From contig JAIQGE010000011.1 in the NCBI GenBank assembly GCA_020072815.1, forward strand, positions 62,001 through 126,000: a DNA stretch of 64,000 bases, in the 5' to 3' direction. The notes beneath the pieces were generated by a model that searched no databases, was not told the DNA's origin, and saw only the letters and a list, made by a program, of their open reading frames with translations. A program made the position numbers and the translations under genes. Positions 24,388 to 32,552 of the stretch are shown here, in pieces; position 1 is the stretch's first letter; the number at the start of each line of letters is the position of its first letter. The stretch is from Terriglobia bacterium. Lineage in GTDB: Bacteria > Acidobacteriota > Terriglobia > Terriglobales > Acidobacteriaceae.

Positions 24388-26112
24388 ATGGGTACACAGA
24401 TCGCAGCGGTGAACGAGAGCGCAAAAGAAAGCAAGGCGCAGCGCGCCGAGCGTCTCAAGCAGGAGAAGAATCCCTGGGAGTGCCTGGAGGAAATCCGCAG
24501 CTTCGCTCGCGGCGGGTACACGGACATCCCTGAAAGCTGGATCAAGACTTACTTCCGCTGGTGGGGCGTGTACACGCAGGGCGACGGCGCCGGCGTGCTC
24601 GGCGGCGCGGGCGGCGAAGGCAAGGCTCTGCCATATTTCATGCTGCGTATCCGGCTGGGCAGCGGAATCATAAGCGCGCGCCAACTTCGCGCGATTGCAG
24701 GCCTGTCAGAAAAGTACGCGCGCGGTTCCGCTGACATCACCGTCCGCCAGAACATACAGCTCCACTGGATCACCATCCAGGACCTGCCGGACGTCCTGCA
24801 GGGGCTCTTTGAAGCCGGCATCACTTCCTTGGCGACTTGCGGCGACGTCACGCGCAACATTACCGGCTGCCCGCTGGCCGGACTGGACGCGCACGAACTG
24901 TGCGACGCTTCGCCGCTGGTGGCGCAAGCCGAGAAACTGCTCGTCGGCAACGCGGATTACTACAACCTGCCGCGCAAATACAAAATCAGCATCAGCGGCT
25001 GCCGCGACTGGTGCGCCTATCCCGAGATCAACGATCTGGCGTTCACGCCCGCCGTGCGTGAAGTGAACGGCCAGCGCGAAGTGGGATTCTCGGTGCGCGT
25101 TGCCGGCGGACTTTCCACGGACCCGCACCTGGCCGTGCGGTTGAACGCCTTCGTCGCCTGGGACCAGGTGGTTCCCGTCGCCCAGGCGGTAAGCGGGCTT
25201 TTCCGCGACGCCGCGCCGCTGCGCGAGAATCGCGAACGCGCGCGCCTCAAGTTCTTGTTCCTGAATCATGGCTGGACGGCGGAAAGCTTCCTGGCGGAAG
25301 TGGAGCGGCGTCTGGGGTTCAATCTTGCTCCTGCCGTGCCGGAGGAAATTCCCGCGGACATTTTCCGCGACCACGCGGGCGTTCATCCGCAGAAGCAGCC
25401 GGGGTTGTTCTACGTGGGCGCGGCTGTGCTGCGCGGCCGGATTTCGCCGGAACAAATGCGCGCGGCAGCCGCTCTCGCCGAGAAATACGGCACCGGCGAT
25501 CTGCGCACCACCATCACCCAGAACCTGGTGATCGTGAACATCCCCAAAGCGCAGACGGCGGCGGTGGTGGTGGGACTGGAGTCCGCCGGCTTACATGTGA
25601 CGGCGTCGCCCTTCTGGCGCGGCGCGGTGGCGTGCACCGGCACTGAGTTTTGCAAACTGGCCATTACGGAAACCAAGTCTTTCACCCGCTGGCTGGTGGA
25701 AGAGATGGAAGACCGCCTGCCGGTCTTCGACCAGCCGTTAAAGCTCAACGTGACCGGCTGCCCCAACAGTTGCGGGCAGCATCGCATCGCTGACATTGGT
25801 TTGGAGGGCAAGAAACTCAAAGTCAACGGCCGCATGGCCGACGCCTACTATTTCTGCCTGGGCGGGGCGGTGGGCGAGTACGCGGGGTTCGGGCGTCCGG
25901 TGGGCTATCGCTGCCCGGCTGCCGAGGTTCCCGACGCGATTGAACGTCTGCTGCGCGAATATCTGGAGCGCCGCCGTGCGGGCGAAAACCTGCGGCAGTT
26001 TTTCGCGCGCCATTCTGAAGAGCAGCTGCGCACGTTTCTTGCCGGACAGGCGTTGGCCCCGGTGCCGCGCGATCCTGCGCCCGGTCGCGTGCCCCACGGG
26101 GCGGAAGGGTAA
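24388..26112 (+). CDS. Siroheme-dependent sulfite/nitrite reductase
   Basis: This 574-residue protein has the duplicated reductase repeats with the siroheme and 4Fe-4S cysteines in ACTGTEFCKLA and NVTGCPNSCGQ (C-x5-C and C-x3-C). RQNIQLHWI and TQNLVIVNIP are the two arginine-containing repeat segments. It reduces sulfite to sulfide, or nitrite to ammonia, with six electrons from ferredoxin. The two activities cannot be told apart by sequence alone, but the Cys-rich leader favours sulfite. The siroheme genes follow directly. ATG 24388 is preferred over the GTG at 24379. Confidence 0.92.
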   Translation: MGTQIAAVNESAKESKAQRAERLKQEKNPWECLEEIRSFARGGYTDIPESWIKTYFRWWGVYTQGDGAGVLGGAGGEGKALPYFMLRIRLGSGIISARQLRAIAGLSEKYARGSADITVRQNIQLHWITIQDLPDVLQGLFEAGITSLATCGDVTRNITGCPLAGLDAHELCDASPLVAQAEKLLVGNADYYNLPRKYKISISGCRDWCAYPEINDLAFTPAVREVNGQREVGFSVRVAGGLSTDPHLAVRLNAFVAWDQVVPVAQAVSGLFRDAAPLRENRERARLKFLFLNHGWTAESFLAEVERRLGFNLAPAVPEEIPADIFRDHAGVHPQKQPGLFYVGAAVLRGRISPEQMRAAAALAEKYGTGDLRTTITQNLVIVNIPKAQTAAVVVGLESAGLHVTASPFWRGAVACTGTEFCKLAITETKSFTRWLVEEMEDRLPVFDQPLKLNVTGCPNSCGQHRIADIGLEGKKLKVNGRMADAYYFCLGGAVGEYAGFGRPVGYRCPAAEVPDAIERLLREYLERRRAGENLRQFFARHSEEQLRTFLAGQALAPVPRDPAPGRVPHGAEG

Positions 26113-26120
26113 GGCAGACC

Positions 26121-26723
26121 ATGGCTCTCTATCCGATTTTTCTCAAACTCGAAGGGCGCAAAGTACTGATCGTGGGCGGCGGCGCCATCGCTGAAGAAAA
26201 GCTGGAAGGCGTGCTGCGCTCGGCGACGGACGTCACCGTGGTTTCGCCGCGCGTTTCTTCGCGCATACAGCGCTGGGCCCGACAGGGACTGCTCAAACTC
26301 GTAATGCAGGAATACCATCGAGGCATGGCTGCGGACTATTTTCTGGTGATCGCCGCCACGGAAGTGGAAGCCGTGAACCGGGCAGTCTACGAAGACGCGC
26401 AGCAAGCCGGCGCGCTGGGCAACGCCGTGGACGATCCCGCTTACTGCGATTTTTACTCGCCCTCAGTGGTGAGCCGCGGCCCGTTTCAGATTGCCATATC
26501 CACCGGCGGACACAGCCCAGCGCTGGCCCAGCAAGTGCGAAAAAAGCTGGAGCAGCAATACGGCCCGGAGTTCGGGCCCTGGACGGAGTGGCTGGGACGC
26601 ATGCGTTCCACCCTGCGCAGCGTGCTGCCGCCGGGGGAACGCCGCAAGCAATTGCTGCATCTTATAGCGTTGTGCAAACCGAAGTCCGCTTTGCAGCAGG
26701 ACCTGAATTTCGGAGGTGAATAA
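26121..26723 (+). CDS. Precorrin-2 dehydrogenase (CysG N-terminal/Met8-like)
   Basis: The Rossmann start LKLEGRKVLIVGGGAIAEEKLEGVL and the GNAVDDPAYCDFYSPSVVSRGPFQIAISTGGHSPALA segment identify the siroheme-synthesis enzyme that oxidises precorrin-2 to sirohydrochlorin and may insert iron. At 200 residues it is the stand-alone form. It follows the reductase by 8 bases and supplies its cofactor. Confidence 0.93.
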   Translation: MALYPIFLKLEGRKVLIVGGGAIAEEKLEGVLRSATDVTVVSPRVSSRIQRWARQGLLKLVMQEYHRGMAADYFLVIAATEVEAVNRAVYEDAQQAGALGNAVDDPAYCDFYSPSVVSRGPFQIAISTGGHSPALAQQVRKKLEQQYGPEFGPWTEWLGRMRSTLRSVLPPGERRKQLLHLIALCKPKSALQQDLNFGGE

Positions 26724-26724
26724 A

Positions 26725-26895
26725 ATGACCCAACATCAGAAGAACCTGGAAGCCAAGATCAGAGAAGCCCTGAAAGAGCACCAGCATGAAGGGCTGCACA
26801 TGATCGGCGGCGTGGACCAACTGGTGCACCGCCTGGTCAATGCCGTGGAAGATTGGCTGGAAGAAGAGCGCACCACCGGTCGCAAGAGCGCCTAG
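26725..26895 (+). CDS. Small protein of the siroheme operon (56 aa)
   Basis: The gene starts at an ATG directly after the previous stop (the GGAGGTGAATAAA site precedes it). The protein is helical and charged: MTQHQKNLEAKIREALKEHQ, HMIGGVDQLVHRLVNAVEDW, then EEERTTGRK. No family is recognised. Strong ribosome binding site and tight spacing show it is a real operon member. A small accessory or stability factor for the reductase is possible. Confidence 0.75.
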   Translation: MTQHQKNLEAKIREALKEHQHEGLHMIGGVDQLVHRLVNAVEDWLEEERTTGRKSA

Positions 26896-26899
26896 CGCT

Positions 26900-27025
26900 C
26901 AAGCAGGCGCGCGGAGAAAACGCGCGTGGAGAAAACGCGCGGAGAAATTGCGCGCAGCGAAGCGCGCGGAGAAGACCGCGCAGGGAACTGCGCGGAGAAA
27001 GCGCGCGCGGGAAACCGCGCGAAGA
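26900..27025. repeat. GC-palindromic repeat tract
   Basis: The stretch is built from GCGCG-type blocks alternating with GAGAA(A) or GGGAA spacers: GCGCGGAGAAAACGCGCG, then similar units repeating about every 14-20 bases up to the cobA ATG. Adjacent blocks can pair with one another in many ways. It fills the gap between two genes of one operon. Confidence 0.7.
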
Positions 27026-27029
27026 ATAA

Positions 27030-27848
27030 ATGACCGGCAAAGTACATTTCGTCGGCGCCGGGCCCGGCCCGGCTGACCTGCTCACCGGGCGGGCCGTCGC
27101 TGCCCTGCGCGCCGCTGACGTTGTGCTGCATGACGACCTGGTCACCCCCGAGGTGCTCGGCTTGGCGGGGGATTCCGCGCGCATCATCAACGTGGGCAAG
27201 CGCTGTGGCCGCCGGGGCGCGAGCACGACGCAAGACCAGATCAACGCTCTGATGATCTGGCACGCGCGCCGGGGAAAGGCCGTGGTCCGCCTCAAGTCCG
27301 GGGACCCCGCGGTCTTCGGACGCCTGGGCGAAGAACTGGACGCGCTGCGCCGCGCCGGCGTGTCTGTCGAGATTGTTCCCGGCGTAACGGCGGCGTCCGC
27401 TGCGGCCGCAGCTGCGGGCATCACGCTGACGGACCGCAACGCCGCGTCGTCGCTGGTGGTGACCACGGCGCACAACATCCGCGGTGAAAAGCTGCGTGCC
27501 GGCGGGTTCGATCCTGCACGGACCACCTTCGCCGTGTACATGCCGGGCCCGGATTACAACAAGACCGCCCGCGAGCTAATGGAGGCCGGCGTGGACGCCA
27601 ACACCCCGTGCCTGCTGCTCTCCAGCGCAGGTCGCGCGGGCGAGCAAAAATGCTTCATGGTTTTGTTGGACCTGCCTTTTGCAACCGGCGTGGCGGCGCC
27701 GGCAGTGTTGATTGTGGGCGAAGTGGCACGACGCGTTTCCGATGAAACGGGCCAAGAGGCTGCTGATCTCTTCGGCGTTGCATCAACGATTTTCAACAAG
27801 CGCCGGGACCCCGCGATCCATCGCACCCTGGTTCCATTGCAGTCGTAG
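27030..27848 (+). CDS. cobA: Uroporphyrinogen-III C-methyltransferase
   Basis: VHFVGAGPGPADLLTGRAVAALRAADVVLHDDL is the SAM-binding signature. VRLKSGDPAVFGRLGEELDALRRAGV and VVPGVTAASAAAAAAGITLTDR-like segments follow. The enzyme makes precorrin-2, the precursor used by the dehydrogenase encoded just upstream. At 272 residues it is the SUMT-type single domain. It is the last gene of the reductase/siroheme operon. Confidence 0.95.
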   Translation: MTGKVHFVGAGPGPADLLTGRAVAALRAADVVLHDDLVTPEVLGLAGDSARIINVGKRCGRRGASTTQDQINALMIWHARRGKAVVRLKSGDPAVFGRLGEELDALRRAGVSVEIVPGVTAASAAAAAAGITLTDRNAASSLVVTTAHNIRGEKLRAGGFDPARTTFAVYMPGPDYNKTARELMEAGVDANTPCLLLSSAGRAGEQKCFMVLLDLPFATGVAAPAVLIVGEVARRVSDETGQEAADLFGVASTIFNKRRDPAIHRTLVPLQS

Positions 27849-27863
27849 CCGCGACCGCTGCCC

Positions 27864-28787
27864 TTATTCGATATCGGCTACCTTGCCTTTTATGAAAATG
27901 ATTTTCAGTTTTGGCTGGCTGTAGTTGTAAATCAGCTTCAAGTTTGCGCCCTTTGCCTGGGATGTCGGCTTTCCGCAAGCGGCTTCTACTTGGTCAACGG
28001 TCTGCCCAACCTCAGGGTTGCAGGCCGACGCCGGATCATCCGGTTGCTGGTCCTGGCCGCCACCTTGCTGGGCCTGCCCGCCGCCGTTGCCCTGTCCGCC
28101 GCCGCCGTTGCCCTGGTTGTCGTTACCTTGTTGCCCTTGGTTGTTTCCGCCGTCGCCTTGTTGGTCCCCGCCACCCTGTTTGAACACCGTGGCGATGGTA
28201 TCTTCCACCTGGGACACGTTCTCCGGCTTGAGGTCCTTGAAGTGGAAGACAATTTCGCCTTTGTACGGATTCTGCTGGTCGCCGGCCTGCTTGCAGGTGA
28301 TGATGGAGAACTTGACCTCGCCCTTGCCCTCGTCCACTTCCAGCTTGACGGGGTAGACGGTGTCTCCGGTGGTCACCACATCCATCGGTTGTTGCGCGGC
28401 TTGATCGCCGACTTTCGAGCTGCCCGCCCCGATCACTCCTCCAACTTTGGGGACGTGTGACAACCACCCGCCCGCTTTGGCGATTTTTTCGCCATTGCAC
28501 GCGGTGCTGGGCGTCTTGAGCTTGCCGTCCGTGTAGTGGTTGGTGCACTTGGCAATCGTGGTGCCGGTCGAGCTGACGGGAAGAATGCGCATGCCGCCCA
28601 CATTGCTTTGCGCCACCAGAGCGCTGTCTGGGTTGCCGACATGGCAGCCGTCTGTGCCCCGGGCATACTTATACACTGCCTCCAGTTGGTCCTTCACCGT
28701 CTGCGCTTGAAGCTTGGAAACGGTGATGGCCAGGGCGAAGATCAGGGTGAGTGTGCAAATGCAGCGGAAGAGATTCTTGCTCATCAT
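27864..28787 (-). CDS. Secreted low-complexity protein, paralog 1
   Basis: A signal peptide (FRCICTLTLIFALAITVSKLQAQ) is followed by a domain with paired Cys (DGCHVGNP, AKCTNHY, TACNGE). A Gly/Asn/Gln-rich linker (residues about 215-255) comes next, and then a C-terminal domain SACNPEVGQTVDQVEAACGKP ending in KLKIIFIKGKVADIE. The same overall design occurs in the next gene, 29142-29963, so the two are paralogs. The C-terminal part looks like a small SmpA/OmlA-like or BamE-like fold (GQT-V, CG-P pattern), which is a guess. Function unknown. Confidence 0.75.
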   Translation of the reverse strand: MMSKNLFRCICTLTLIFALAITVSKLQAQTVKDQLEAVYKYARGTDGCHVGNPDSALVAQSNVGGMRILPVSSTGTTIAKCTNHYTDGKLKTPSTACNGEKIAKAGGWLSHVPKVGGVIGAGSSKVGDQAAQQPMDVVTTGDTVYPVKLEVDEGKGEVKFSIITCKQAGDQQNPYKGEIVFHFKDLKPENVSQVEDTIATVFKQGGGDQQGDGGNNQGQQGNDNQGNGGGGQGNGGGQAQQGGGQDQQPDDPASACNPEVGQTVDQVEAACGKPTSQAKGANLKLIYNYSQPKLKIIFIKGKVADIE

Positions 28788-29141
28788 CAGGCTACTCCTT
28801 TTGCGGGCTTAAGGTTGCCGTCGGAAGTTTTGTTTCGCGCGCCGCAATGGTTGCGGTCGCCAGTCTTGATTCATTTTCGTTGGTTCATTCGGAACTGCCA
28901 CCTCCCCGACGCGAACAGAGCCAAAGCAGCGATTTGTACGCAGCGGACGCCGGCCCTTTGGTTCATCGGGCACCTATAGATCACAAGAGTTGCCGTCGAG
29001 TTATTTTGGGGTCCCCAAATCAGCGGGTTCGTTTCGCCGCCGTACTGCTGCGGGTTCGCGGCCCGGACCGCACAACCCTCCGCCAGTTCCTGATTCACAG
29101 CCACCCGCGCAGCCAGCCGCCCGGCCAACTGCGAGGCCACT
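28788..29141. other. Intergenic region between two paralogs
   Basis: These 354 bases separate the two related minus-strand genes. I see no supported gene, RNA or terminator. Confidence 0.5.
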
Positions 29142-29963
29142 CTATTCGATGTCCGCAACCTTGCCGTTCACGATGGTGATCTTGAGTTTCGGCTGGTTGT
29201 AAAAATAAAGCAGCTTGGTGGCCCCTCTAGACTGGGTCGCTGGCGGTCCACAAGCCGCTACCACCTGCTCCACGGTTTGTCCGACTTCAACGTTGCAGGT
29301 GGAAGCCGGCGTCTGATTGTCAGGCGGCTGCTGATCTTCGCCTTGCGGCGGATTGTTGCCTGGCTGTCCCCCGGTCGCGTTGCCGTCCTGCCCTTGTTGT
29401 TGCTCCGGCTGCTGGCTGGCGGTGTCCGGCGCGAAGACTTCGGCAATCTTGTCTTCCACCTGGGGCACGCCGGTGCTTTTCAGCGTGTCCTTGGGGAACT
29501 CAATCACCACTTGTCCCACGTAAATAGCTGCCTGGCCGGGATCTCCGGCGCAATAGGCAAACCCCACCTTGACCTCGTCCTTGTTTACTTCAATCTTGGT
29601 GGGATACACCTTGTCACCTTTTTCCAGCGTGACCTGGGCCTGTTTGGTGGCGGCGAGGTAGTAACTGCATTTGAAGCCGGTCCTGGTGATGGCGCCGTTT
29701 CTGTAGTGGGCCGCGCACAGCGTGGACGACGAAGGCTGGGGCAGCGCGCCGATGCCGGCCTTCTGCAGCGTCATCCCCGTCTCAGGGTTGGTCACCGTGC
29801 AGCCGCCCCGGGAGGTGAATTTGCCGGCCGGATATTGCGCTTGCAGTTGTTCCAGCAGCGAAGGCGAGGCCGCCGCGTCCTGGGCGTGAAGCGGAGTGAT
29901 GGCCATCGCCCCAACCAGCGTCAGGGCGATGGCTTTAATGCAGCGAAAAAAGTTCTTGGTCAT
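29142..29963 (-). CDS. Secreted low-complexity protein, paralog 2
   Basis: The start MTKNFFRCIKAIALTLVGAMAITPLHAQ is a signal peptide; the frame opens earlier at 30011 but without support. Domains match paralog 1: an N-terminal Cys-containing part (GGCTVTNPETGMTL, STLCAAHYRNG), a Gln/Gly/Asn-rich linker, and a C-terminal domain STCNVEVGQTVEQVVAACGPP ending KITIVNGKVADIE. It follows the Asn-rich protein gene closely, so both probably share a transcript. Function unknown. Confidence 0.75.
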   Translation of the reverse strand: MTKNFFRCIKAIALTLVGAMAITPLHAQDAAASPSLLEQLQAQYPAGKFTSRGGCTVTNPETGMTLQKAGIGALPQPSSSTLCAAHYRNGAITRTGFKCSYYLAATKQAQVTLEKGDKVYPTKIEVNKDEVKVGFAYCAGDPGQAAIYVGQVVIEFPKDTLKSTGVPQVEDKIAEVFAPDTASQQPEQQQGQDGNATGGQPGNNPPQGEDQQPPDNQTPASTCNVEVGQTVEQVVAACGPPATQSRGATKLLYFYNQPKLKITIVNGKVADIE

Positions 29964-30011
29964 CGGTGTTGTTTTGTTCTCTATGGGCCCGTTATTGCCC
30001 GGCGTTTTCAA

Positions 30012-31769
30012 TTACCCCGGTCCAGGCTTGCCTTTGATTACTTCCTGCTCTTCCGAGTCGGCGTCCTTTTGCACGTTTTCCAAATCGGCTTCAGCTGCCG
30101 CGTCCGCTGCGGGAGCCGGCACCTCGCCTCCGATGGTCCCGGTGTCCGGCGCCTTGGGCAGACCGTTCTTGCCGGAATTGTCGGCCAGCGTTTTCAGACC
30201 GGTATCCAGCTTCTGCCGGAACTGATTGTGCATTTCCTGCAGTTCGCCCACTTCCACCGCCGAATTCGTGCTTGTGGGGCAATCGCCTTTTTTGCTGCTG
30301 ACTACACTTACGCCGACTTTATTGTCGCCGTCGGGGTCAGTCCCGGTGCGCAGCAGGACGTCGCCGGCGGTAACCGCGCATTCGTCGCCGCTATCGGTCA
30401 CCAGGTCAAGGTTGGTGGACACGATGAACACTTTCTGGTTGGGATCAAGCGCGGCCGGGACTTCCTGCGGCTGATCGTTCCCTCCGCCTCCCTGAGGCGC
30501 CGACTGTGCTTGGGCCGACGCTGCGGCTTGCGGTTGCTGTGCCGCTGCGCGCTCCGCGTCAAGCTGGCGTTTCACCTCGTCGGCGATCATCTGCTTGACT
30601 TCCGGAGTAAGGGCGACCTGGCCGCCACCGCCACCGCCGCCACCATCGTCCGAACCCGCGGCCGCTTGTGCACCAGCAGCTGCTTCAGCGCGCGCTTCAT
30701 ACGCTGCCTTCAGATTCTCGGCCAGCAGAAAGTCGGTCAGCCAGAGTGACGCGCTGGCGTAAACCGGATAGGGAGTGAAGTAATAGCCGTAATATCCGTA
30801 CCACGGGCTTCCGCCCCATCCCCAGCCGTAGTACACCGGTGAGTACCAGGGGTTGTAGGCCCATCCATAAAATGCGGGACGATAGTAGAACGCCGGAGCG
30901 TAGCCGTAGTAGGGGTGACCGTGCCAGTAGTACGAGCGGTAGGCGTAGGCATAACGCCGTCCGCCATAGACGTAGGTGCGTTGGACATAAACGCGTCCGC
31001 CGCGCCGCAGATAGGCGCGCTCAGAGTAGCCCCGGCCTCGCCCGTAGCCGACTACGCGGCGACCATTGTGGTTGGCCTCAAAGCGCCTGCCGCCACGCAC
31101 ATCGCGACGGACCACCATCCCATTGCGTCCGTGGATTTCGCGTACGCGTCCACCACGGTCCGTGCCCACGCGCCGGCCGCTGACTTCGTGGAAATTGCGG
31201 ACTGGCTCGTGCCGAACATTGGCGCCCACGCGATTGTTGTTGCCCACGCGATTGTTGTTGCCAACACGATTGTTATTGCCAACGCGATTGTTGGTGTTGC
31301 CGACGCGATTATTGGTGTTGCCGACGCGATTATTGGTGTTGCCGACGCGATTATTGGTGTTGCCAACGCGATTATTGGTGTTGCCCACGCGATTGTTGGT
31401 GTTGCCAACGCGATTGTTGACGGTATTGCCGCGGCCGTTGTTCGCGGTGTTCTTGCCTTTACCGATATTCGCGTTGCCAGTTCCCGGTCGTCCTGAGTTG
31501 ACGCTGCCGCCACTCGGTCTGCCAACGGAACCGCCGCTTGGTCTGCCAACGTTGCCACTCGGCCGGCCGGTGTTGGCTGGCCTGCCCGCATTGCTGGGGC
31601 GGGACGTGCTGGGATGCGATTGCGCCGCTGGTCTGCTGGGGGCCCTGGGTGCAGGCGCCGAAGGTTTGTGCTTGTCATCGCCCCACGATGGGGACGAGAC
31701 CGCAACCAAAAGTAGAAGGACGCTAAGACAAATCTGCCAACCACCAAAAATTCTCTGCTTCAATTGCAT
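30012..31769 (-). CDS. Secreted protein with NNRVGNT repeats (585 aa)
   Basis: A signal peptide (ICLSVLLLLVAVSSPSWG) precedes a Ser/Pro/Gly-rich stretch and a tandem repeat of NNRVGNT (about six units) and NNRVGN (three units). A His/Arg-rich part follows, then a Tyr/Trp/Gly-rich region (YGWGWGGSPWYGYYGYYF), a helix, and a C-terminal domain that includes VALTPEVKQMIADEVKRQLDAE and NQKVFIVSTNLDLVTDSGDECAVTAGDVLLRT. The last part looks like a small folded domain. A surface or envelope role is likely from composition only. It is upstream of and close to the paralog at 29142. Confidence 0.75.
   Translation of the reverse strand: MQLKQRIFGGWQICLSVLLLLVAVSSPSWGDDKHKPSAPAPRAPSRPAAQSHPSTSRPSNAGRPANTGRPSGNVGRPSGGSVGRPSGGSVNSGRPGTGNANIGKGKNTANNGRGNTVNNRVGNTNNRVGNTNNRVGNTNNRVGNTNNRVGNTNNRVGNTNNRVGNNNRVGNNNRVGNNNRVGANVRHEPVRNFHEVSGRRVGTDRGGRVREIHGRNGMVVRRDVRGGRRFEANHNGRRVVGYGRGRGYSERAYLRRGGRVYVQRTYVYGGRRYAYAYRSYYWHGHPYYGYAPAFYYRPAFYGWAYNPWYSPVYYGWGWGGSPWYGYYGYYFTPYPVYASASLWLTDFLLAENLKAAYEARAEAAAGAQAAAGSDDGGGGGGGGQVALTPEVKQMIADEVKRQLDAERAAAQQPQAAASAQAQSAPQGGGGNDQPQEVPAALDPNQKVFIVSTNLDLVTDSGDECAVTAGDVLLRTGTDPDGDNKVGVSVVSSKKGDCPTSTNSAVEVGELQEMHNQFRQKLDTGLKTLADNSGKNGLPKAPDTGTIGGEVPAPAADAAAEADLENVQKDADSEEQEVIKGKPGPG
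31225..31430. repeat. In-frame 21-bp/18-bp tandem repeats
   Basis: The DNA repeats ACGCGATTGTTGGTGTTGCC-like units of 21 bases and then 18-base units, coding NNRVGNT and NNRVGN. Near-identity at the DNA level points to recent expansion by slippage inside the gene at 30012-31769. Confidence 0.85.
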
Positions 31770-32279
31770 GCGGGCCTCCTGGGCTGCATCCGGAATTTGA
31801 CGTATTTAGGATATACCGATTGCGTAATTTGCTCTCCAAACTAAAGTTTGCATTGACAAGACATACCGCGACCGCCATCAGCGCGCACGCGGAAAAATCT
31901 TGCGCACCAGCGGCTCTGGGGGTGGACTTGTCTTTTGGCGTGATTACACGCTAACGGGGCCCAGGATTTTACGCGTGCTTTGAGGAGATTGGGCAGCATC
32001 CATGAATGCCCATCCGCAAACTTGCGTCGCGGCAAGCTTGCGCATCCGATGAAACACACGGAATCCATTACCTGAGATGAACGGAAGCCAGGCAGGCGGG
32101 GACAAACAACTCCCAGCCTTCCACAATATGCGCAAAGTATCCTACATGTTACAACTGTTTGTAAATAAAGATTTGATAAGTTTGCTGCAAGATTCTGCTG
32201 CGAATCCCGCGAAAACCGGCTGTTCCGGACGTCCGGCGCGCCTGTCGCCTTAGAATCGGGAACTAAGGTGCCTCTAAAA
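31770..32279. other. 510-bp intergenic region
   Basis: No gene is supported in this stretch between two minus-strand units. Open frames on the minus strand (31841-32135) have atypical composition and no ribosome binding sites. It must hold the promoter of the NNRVGNT protein gene. Confidence 0.5.
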
Positions 32280-32552
32280 TCAGCCGCCGGCGATGGATGG
32301 CACCAGGGTCACTTCGTCGCCATCGGCGAACTTGTAGTCTTTGGCCAGGAAGCGGATGTCTTCATCGTTCACGTAAATGTTCAGGAAGCGCCGGACTTGG
32401 CCCTGTTCGTCCCGCAGGTGAGGCTTAAGCTCCGGGAAGCGCTGGCCCAGGGCATCGAGCAATTCGCTGAGGTTGGCGGCGTTGGCCGCAAAGTGGTCGA
32501 GTCCCTCGGTGTGGCGACGAAAGGCCGATGGGATGGAAACGGTCACGCTCAT
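32280..32552 (-). CDS. MoaD/ThiS-like sulfur-carrier protein
   Basis: This 90-residue ubiquitin-like protein starts MSVTVSIPSAFRRHTEGL, contains the NIYVNDEDIRFL strand and GDEVTLVPSIAGG, and ends in the Gly-Gly tail needed for adenylation and thiocarboxylate formation. Relatives act in molybdopterin, thiamine or cysteine (CysO) synthesis. It overlaps the upstream threonine-synthase-like gene by 4 bases, so the two are coupled. That pairing and the Met/Cys leader suggest sulfur delivery to an amino acid synthase, as CysO does for CysM. Confidence 0.88.
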   Translation of the reverse strand: MSVTVSIPSAFRRHTEGLDHFAANAANLSELLDALGQRFPELKPHLRDEQGQVRRFLNIYVNDEDIRFLAKDYKFADGDEVTLVPSIAGG

